This document shows, piece by piece, positions 6,879 through 9,999 of a stretch of 9,999 nucleotides of DNA. Both the position numbers and the translations under genes were made by a program. Source of the DNA: Bdellovibrionota bacterium (GTDB lineage: Bacteria > Bdellovibrionota > Bacteriovoracia > Bacteriovoracales > Bacteriovoracaceae); NCBI GenBank assembly GCA_030836365.1, contig JAURQB010000124.1, positions 1 to 9,999 on the forward strand, given 5' to 3'. A model generated the notes under the pieces. That model had not been told where the DNA came from. It ran no database searches and saw nothing but the letters and a program-made list of their open reading frames with translations. How positions within the stretch are numbered: the stretch's first letter is position 1; each line of letters opens with the position of its first letter.

Positions 6879-6887
6879 CGATCGTCT

Positions 6888-7808
6888 CTATTGTGTAATT
6901 TGATGAAAAACAGCAGCGCCTTCAATTTGAACAAAATGAACGTCAGTTAATTTGATCCCTTTGCTTGCTAGTTTCGCGCGAATTCTTGACCATTCAGCAG
7001 CATTTAAAGCAATCGGAGTTTGGAAATCACTAACAATTGTTACCGATGAGCCCGCTGGCATTAAGTCGATTAAATTCCAAAATGAGTACCAAATGTGAGT
7101 TCCGCCAAAAGACTCGTTTTGACGTAAGTGTGTCCCAGCATTACATCGGTTAACTGTGCTTAGGTAAACCTTTGCAGATCGTGACCAGAATTTGTAGTTT
7201 TGTATTTCTCCCCAGAATTTTTGCATCGACCCACTTTGATCAATCAAGTAAAAATTTGTTTTTTTCAAATCCAGTAATTGAGTAAAGTTGTGAAGCGGGG
7301 TAATCTTCACTCTGCGATCTCCTGGAGAGTCTTCTGATGAAGAATGACGCTCTCCAAAACTCTCAGCACGCATTCTCATCGGACGATTTGAGTAACGAAC
7401 GATTTGGCGCATAACTGATTGAACTCTTTTTTGAGATAATGTTTGATTGTAACCCGCTTGTCCATCAGAGCTTGCGTGCCCATCCAGATAAAACCCTCCA
7501 GCAAAATTATTGGTGCGAACGTATTTAACGATATCCATGCGATCGTTGCCGTTAAGCTTATGTTTGTCGTACTGAAAAAAAACGGTAAGTTTTTTATGGG
7601 CACTGATGTTTTTCAAATCATCATGTGAGTTTTCAGAAGTGATAATATCTTTAAAAGTTTGAGTTGATGGAACGGGATTTCTTCCTACGTCGCCATAAAC
7701 CTTGCATAAGCAATGGCGTGCCATGCACCTATTTTCAGGTCCTGAAAAACTGCTTTTTGGAATCATCGTTATCGCAAACGATAAAAGAATTAAACTAAAT
7801 GATCTCAT
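6888..7808 (-). CDS. Exported OmpA-like / von Willebrand factor A fusion protein
   Basis: A 306-residue protein with ATG 7808-7806 and GGAG about 9 bases upstream. A signal peptide (MRSFSLILLSFAITMIP..., likely cut after SFS at about residue 22) is followed by a short region with C28, C33 and C35. Residues about 74-170 form an OmpA C-terminal-like domain: TVFFQYDKHKLN, then LDGHASSDGQ-AGYNQTLSQKRVQSV, and DRRVKI at 164-169. Arg128 matches the peptidoglycan-binding Arg (OmpA R286), but the position of the diaminopimelate-binding Asp (OmpA D271) is Ser113. Residues about 184-306 resemble a von Willebrand A domain: YLIDQSGSM carries the MIDAS DxSxS (D190, S192, S194), with T237 (GGT) and D261 (VSDF) as the remaining MIDAS residues. 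It is probably a periplasmic, cell-wall-associated metal-dependent binding protein. The partner is unknown. No close gene partner lies beside it. Confidence 0.85.
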   Translation of the reverse strand: MRSFSLILLSFAITMIPKSSFSGPENRCMARHCLCKVYGDVGRNPVPSTQTFKDIITSENSHDDLKNISAHKKLTVFFQYDKHKLNGNDRMDIVKYVRTNNFAGGFYLDGHASSDGQAGYNQTLSQKRVQSVMRQIVRYSNRPMRMRAESFGERHSSSEDSPGDRRVKITPLHNFTQLLDLKKTNFYLIDQSGSMQKFWGEIQNYKFWSRSAKVYLSTVNRCNAGTHLRQNESFGGTHIWYSFWNLIDLMPAGSSVTIVSDFQTPIALNAAEWSRIRAKLASKGIKLTDVHFVQIEGAAVFHQITQ

Positions 7809-7895
7809 TTTATAGTACTCCGCTACTTTATCAGTGCTTTACTCATATCAGACTTCATTATTTTTTTCATTGAGTAGTAGGTCGTACTGGCAAAA

Positions 7896-7908
7896 TTACA
7901 CGGTGTAA
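7896..7908. repeat. 13-base palindrome TTACAC-G-GTGTAA
   Basis: Perfect 6-base arms around one central base, about 90 bases upstream of the start of the OmpA/vWA gene on the minus strand. Symmetry, AT-rich ends and location fit a binding site for a dimeric repressor or activator, but no promoter hexamers could be placed around it with confidence. Such a short palindrome can also arise by chance. Confidence 0.3.
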
Positions 7909-7950
7909 GTGATTGAAAATATACAGTTTAAGGAGGGGCGTTAATTGATG

Positions 7951-7981
7951 AAAAACGCCAAAAGGTACCGCGTACCTTTGG
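7951..7981 (-). terminator. Hairpin element, copy 2: intrinsic terminator of the pyrC-cdd operon
   Basis: On the minus strand, 12 bases past the cdd stop, there is a stem (CCAAAGGTAC / GTACCTTTTGG, with one bulged base) with a GCG loop, followed by CG and five T residues (7955-7951). This is the layout of a Rho-independent terminator. Bases 7956-7979 are identical, in inverted orientation, to 6857-6880. A C-rich tract (three runs of 4-6 C) lies between the end of cdd and the hairpin. Confidence 0.7.
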
Positions 7982-7993
7982 GGTTTGGGGGGA

Positions 7994-8398
7994 TTAGGGG
8001 AGAGAGGCTTTATCGAATGGGTGAGGCATGAAATCGAGAAACGGAAGTGTTCTTTTTGGGCCAGTTGGGTCACATAAGATGATTTCCGTTTTATCCGTAG
8101 CAAACTCACTGATAACTTGAAGACAAAATCCGCAGGGGACGGCAACAGGTTCCGTGATCACCAAAACTTTCTCCACGCCAATTTCACCTTGAGTAACAAC
8201 ACCGCGAAAGATGGCGTTCCTTTCTGCGCAAACAGCTCCGCCATAGCTCGCATTTTCCACATTACAACCAGAATAAATCTTACCATCACTCGTTAAAATC
8301 GCCGCACCTACAGCAAATTTAGAATACGGAGAGTAAGAATTTTTTCGTGTCTCTAATGCTGCCTGAAAAAGCTGATCAATTAAATCTTTCTCGCTCAT
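7994..8398 (-). CDS. cdd: Cytidine deaminase
   Basis: A 134-residue protein that hydrolytically deaminates cytidine and deoxycytidine to uridine and deoxyuridine in pyrimidine salvage, in the cytoplasm. The length and motifs fit the small, homotetrameric zinc form. SPYSKFAVGAA contains the stacking Phe28. GCNVENASYGG gives N46 and E48 for ribose binding. VCAERNA gives zinc ligand C57 and catalytic E59. PCGFC gives zinc ligands C89 and C92. All key residues are present; the residue after the last Cys is Leu where many members have Arg. The start ATG (8398) has GGAG 5 bases upstream. It lies 20 bases downstream of the dihydroorotase-like gene, with which it probably forms an operon, and ends just before an intrinsic terminator. 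Confidence 0.97.
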   Translation of the reverse strand: MSEKDLIDQLFQAALETRKNSYSPYSKFAVGAAILTSDGKIYSGCNVENASYGGAVCAERNAIFRGVVTQGEIGVEKVLVITEPVAVPCGFCLQVISEFATDKTEIILCDPTGPKRTLPFLDFMPHPFDKASLP

Positions 8399-8418
8399 AA
8401 AAGCTCCAATGCCGTTTG

Positions 8419-9738
8419 CTAAAAATAGACACTAATTGGAGCCTTATTAGAGCTCTCAGGTGTCGCGCAGATGTTTCCATTCTCCATGACAATTGTACCA
8501 CGAACCACAGTCATCGAAATGCTGCCTAATAATTCTTTCCCATCAAATGGAGTCCATCCAACCTTGGAGGCCATTTCTTTGTTTTGGATAATCGATTTTC
8601 CTTTCAGATCAACTATCGTCAAGTCCGCATCATAATCCTCAGTCACTTCACCTTTATTTTTTATTTTAAAAATCTTCACTGGGTTTTCCACCATATATTT
8701 CACTAATTGATTAATGGTGAGTTTTCCTTCCAAGGCCGCATTGAGCATCAGCGGGAAAATGGTTTGCACACCAGGAATCCCTGAGGGAGAAGCCGGATAG
8801 GTTTTCGCTTTTTCCTCTTGTGTATGAGGTGCGTGATCTGAGCCTAAAATTGAAACTTCACTATTGGTGATAGCTCCCCACAATCGGTCTTGATGATATT
8901 TCTCTCTAATTGGTGGATTCATTTGGGCAAAACTGCCGAGCTTTTCATAACAGTCCGGCGCATGAAGATGCAGGTGCTGTGGAGTGATTTCAAAAGTGGC
9001 GTGCTCTTTGTGTTCTAGTAGATAATCAACTTCTTCGGCCGTTGAGATATGCAGTACATGAATTTTTTTAGCGGCCGATTTAGCGATCGCGATAATTTTT
9101 TTCGTACTCGAGAGCGCCGATTCTTTGGAGCGCCATTTGTAATGATCCATCACTGTTGGATTTACAAGCTTTGCCTTGTTCGCTTGCATAATTTGTTCGT
9201 CTTCACTGTGAATAGAAAACATGATGGGGATTTCTTTAAACATTTTTTCAATCACGACTTTGTTTTCTAAAAGTAAATCACCCGTAGAGCTGCCTAAAAA
9301 TATTTTTACGCCACAAAGGCCTTCCATACCGACAACGCGTTTAATTTCTTCCACGTTATCTTCAGTGGCACCAATAAAAAATCCGTAGTTAGTGATACAC
9401 TTTTGTTGTGCCATGGATATTTTTTTTCGCAGCTCTTCTTTGTTCGTTGTCGAAGGTGCCGTGTTAGGCATATCAAAAAAAGTCGTGATCCCACCAAGTG
9501 CTGCGGCCCTTGATCCCGTTTGAAGATCTTCTTTATGATTGGCGCCAGGGTCACGAAAATGAACCTGAGTATCGATTATGCCAGGGAAAATTGTTAAACC
9601 GGAGCAGTCGATAGTTTCTTTTGCTTGAGGGTTATCTGGCCCCACATAAGTGATTCTTCCCTCTGTTGTTCCCACATTAAGAGGTGACATAGTGCCATTT
9701 TTGAAAACGTTTCCGTTGATAAATATTTTATCCATCAT
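8419..9738 (-). CDS. pyrC: Class I dihydroorotase-like amidohydrolase
   Basis: A 439-residue cytoplasmic amidohydrolase (TIM barrel flanked by a small beta domain). Dihydroorotase interconverts N-carbamoyl-L-aspartate and dihydroorotate in de novo pyrimidine synthesis. The length is normal for class I. Diagnostic segments are PGIIDTQVHFRDPG (residues 52-65), HKEDLQTGSRAAALGG (68-83), MPNT (90-93), GVKIFLGSSTG (143-153, with K145 as the likely carboxylated metal-bridging Lys), HSED (H177), LHIST (H230), and SDHAPHT with catalytic D301. Substrate-binding R62, N92 and H305 are present. The usual HxH metal motif reads Q58-V-H60, so the first His is Gln. Met1 (9738) overlaps the upstream stop as ATGA, with AAGGA 11 bases upstream; Met2 is a weaker choice. 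Neighbouring cdd supports a pyrimidine role. A related cyclic-amide hydrolase is the main alternative. Confidence 0.88.
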   Translation of the reverse strand: MMDKIFINGNVFKNGTMSPLNVGTTEGRITYVGPDNPQAKETIDCSGLTIFPGIIDTQVHFRDPGANHKEDLQTGSRAAALGGITTFFDMPNTAPSTTNKEELRKKISMAQQKCITNYGFFIGATEDNVEEIKRVVGMEGLCGVKIFLGSSTGDLLLENKVVIEKMFKEIPIMFSIHSEDEQIMQANKAKLVNPTVMDHYKWRSKESALSSTKKIIAIAKSAAKKIHVLHISTAEEVDYLLEHKEHATFEITPQHLHLHAPDCYEKLGSFAQMNPPIREKYHQDRLWGAITNSEVSILGSDHAPHTQEEKAKTYPASPSGIPGVQTIFPLMLNAALEGKLTINQLVKYMVENPVKIFKIKNKGEVTEDYDADLTIVDLKGKSIIQNKEMASKVGWTPFDGKELLGSISMTVVRGTIVMENGNICATPESSNKAPISVYF

Positions 9739-9999
9739 TGTGTAATAGATCCTTCTTTATGGTTTTGAATAAGTAATCGATATTGAGAAGCGTGCTCTTT
9801 AATACAAAAAAGTTTTACTTCACTGATGATGGTGTCATCATCAACGTTAATCTGATAGTGAACTTGAATATAGGTAGGAACTTTTTTTTCATCCCAAAGT
9901 GATTTTTTAAATTTGTAAATATGCTCACTCGCCGTGGTATTGTCAGGTGAGGCCTTCACGGATTCTAGAATTTCCCATTCGTTTGACTTAAATGTTTCA
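9735..9999 (-). CDS. Unrecognised protein, C-terminal part only (5' end outside window)
   Basis: The frame is open to the right edge of the window. A GTG at 9959 could start it, but codons upstream of it (encoding ETFKSNEWEILESV) continue in the same style, so I read it as a 5'-truncated gene with 87 visible residues. The visible part is charged, with alternating strand-like segments (TYIQVHYQINVDDDTIISEV, KLFCIKEHASQYRLLIQ) and no signal peptide or recognisable motif; it looks like the end of a soluble alpha/beta domain. Its TGA overlaps the dihydroorotase start by four bases (ATGA), so it is very probably cotranscribed and translationally coupled with pyrC and cdd. Function cannot be assigned from this fragment. 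Confidence 0.7.
   Translation of the reverse strand, partial: ETFKSNEWEILESVKASPDNTTASEHIYKFKKSLWDEKKVPTYIQVHYQINVDDDTIISEVKLFCIKEHASQYRLLIQNHKEGSITQ

Larger units (their letters stand above)
6555..6887. other. 333-bp intergenic stretch rich in inverted repeats
   Basis: This gap lies between two minus-strand genes: downstream of the OmpA/vWA gene and upstream of the exported-protein gene. It holds a 17-base palindrome (6746-6762), an inverted repeat AACCAAA/TTTGGTT (6770-6776 and 6803-6809), a tandem 10-base repeat TTCCAAAAGG (6842-6851 and 6852-6861), a 7-bp stem (6835-6852) and the 11-bp hairpin at 6854-6878. One possible short ORF on the minus strand is listed separately. A plus-strand ORF covering most of it shows no convincing coding signs. 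Confidence 0.7.

Noticed and set aside
6653..6898. Plus-strand 81-codon ORF across the repeat-rich intergenic region
   Set aside because: It has no good ribosome-binding site, runs through several inverted repeats and the terminator, overlaps the end of the OmpA/vWA gene, and its product shows no domain-like composition.
7980..8000. Possible G-quadruplex on the plus strand
   Set aside because: Only three clear G-runs are present (4, 6 and 4), not four runs of at least three, so the canonical motif is not met.
7948..8031. Plus-strand 27-codon ORF after AAGGAGG (7930-7936)
   Set aside because: It runs through the hairpin terminator, the G-runs and the antisense of the cdd 3' end; the 11-base spacing is long and the peptide looks like translated repeat.
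9957..9959. GTG as the true start of the gene upstream of pyrC
   Set aside because: The frame is open to the window edge with coding-like residues upstream, and no clear Shine-Dalgarno precedes the GTG.
1..9999. Search for CRISPR arrays, tRNA/rRNA genes, insertion sequences and phage genes
   Set aside because: No regularly spaced repeats, tRNA-like cloverleaf signatures, transposase motifs or integrase motifs were seen on reading either strand.

Overview
This 9,999-base window looks like chromosomal DNA of a Gram-negative bacterium of moderate to low GC. It holds several envelope genes: lipoproteins with LSSC lipoboxes, outer-membrane beta-barrels ending in Phe, and an OmpA-like protein. Style of gene content, frequent TTG/GTG starts and Lys/Asp-rich proteins suggest a Bdellovibrio/Bacteriovorax-type predatory or environmental bacterium. 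That placement is inference; no rRNA or other marker gene is present to confirm it.

Left part (1-1695, + strand): the 3' part of a gene for a very acidic, Cys-rich, probably exported protein. It overlaps by one base a small membrane-anchored protein with one disulfide-type Sel1-like unit. Converging on this pair, only 3 bp away, is a large minus-strand lipoprotein gene (1699-3906) with a series of EF-hand-like motifs.

Middle (3907-6887): a 201-bp divergent promoter region precedes a + strand pair, an outer-membrane porin-like barrel (4108-5424) and a Cys/His-rich probable metal-binding lipoprotein (5433-5750). The lipoprotein's ribosome-binding site overlaps the barrel's stop codon. A convergent minus-strand gene (5784-6554) encodes a secreted or outer-membrane protein of unknown family. 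Upstream of it lies a 333-bp stretch rich in inverted repeats, with a possible 28-codon leader ORF whose ribosome-binding site sits in a palindrome.

Right part (6888-9999, all minus strand): an exported OmpA-like/von Willebrand A fusion protein (6888-7808), then a pyrimidine operon read right to left. Its genes are an unrecognised gene cut by the window edge (9735-9999), a class I dihydroorotase-like gene (pyrC) overlapping it by 4 bp, and cdd (cytidine deaminase). The operon ends in an intrinsic terminator. That terminator is one copy of a hairpin element; a second copy, identical over 24 bases but inverted, follows the OmpA/vWA gene.

No mobile element, CRISPR array, tRNA or rRNA was found. 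The points most worth a second look are the OmpA-vWA fusion with intact MIDAS residues, the repeated 24-base hairpin, the Cys/His-rich lipoprotein coupled to a porin-like barrel, the EF-hand array lipoprotein, the palindrome-masked small ORF, and a dihydroorotase with Gln in place of the first metal-binding His.
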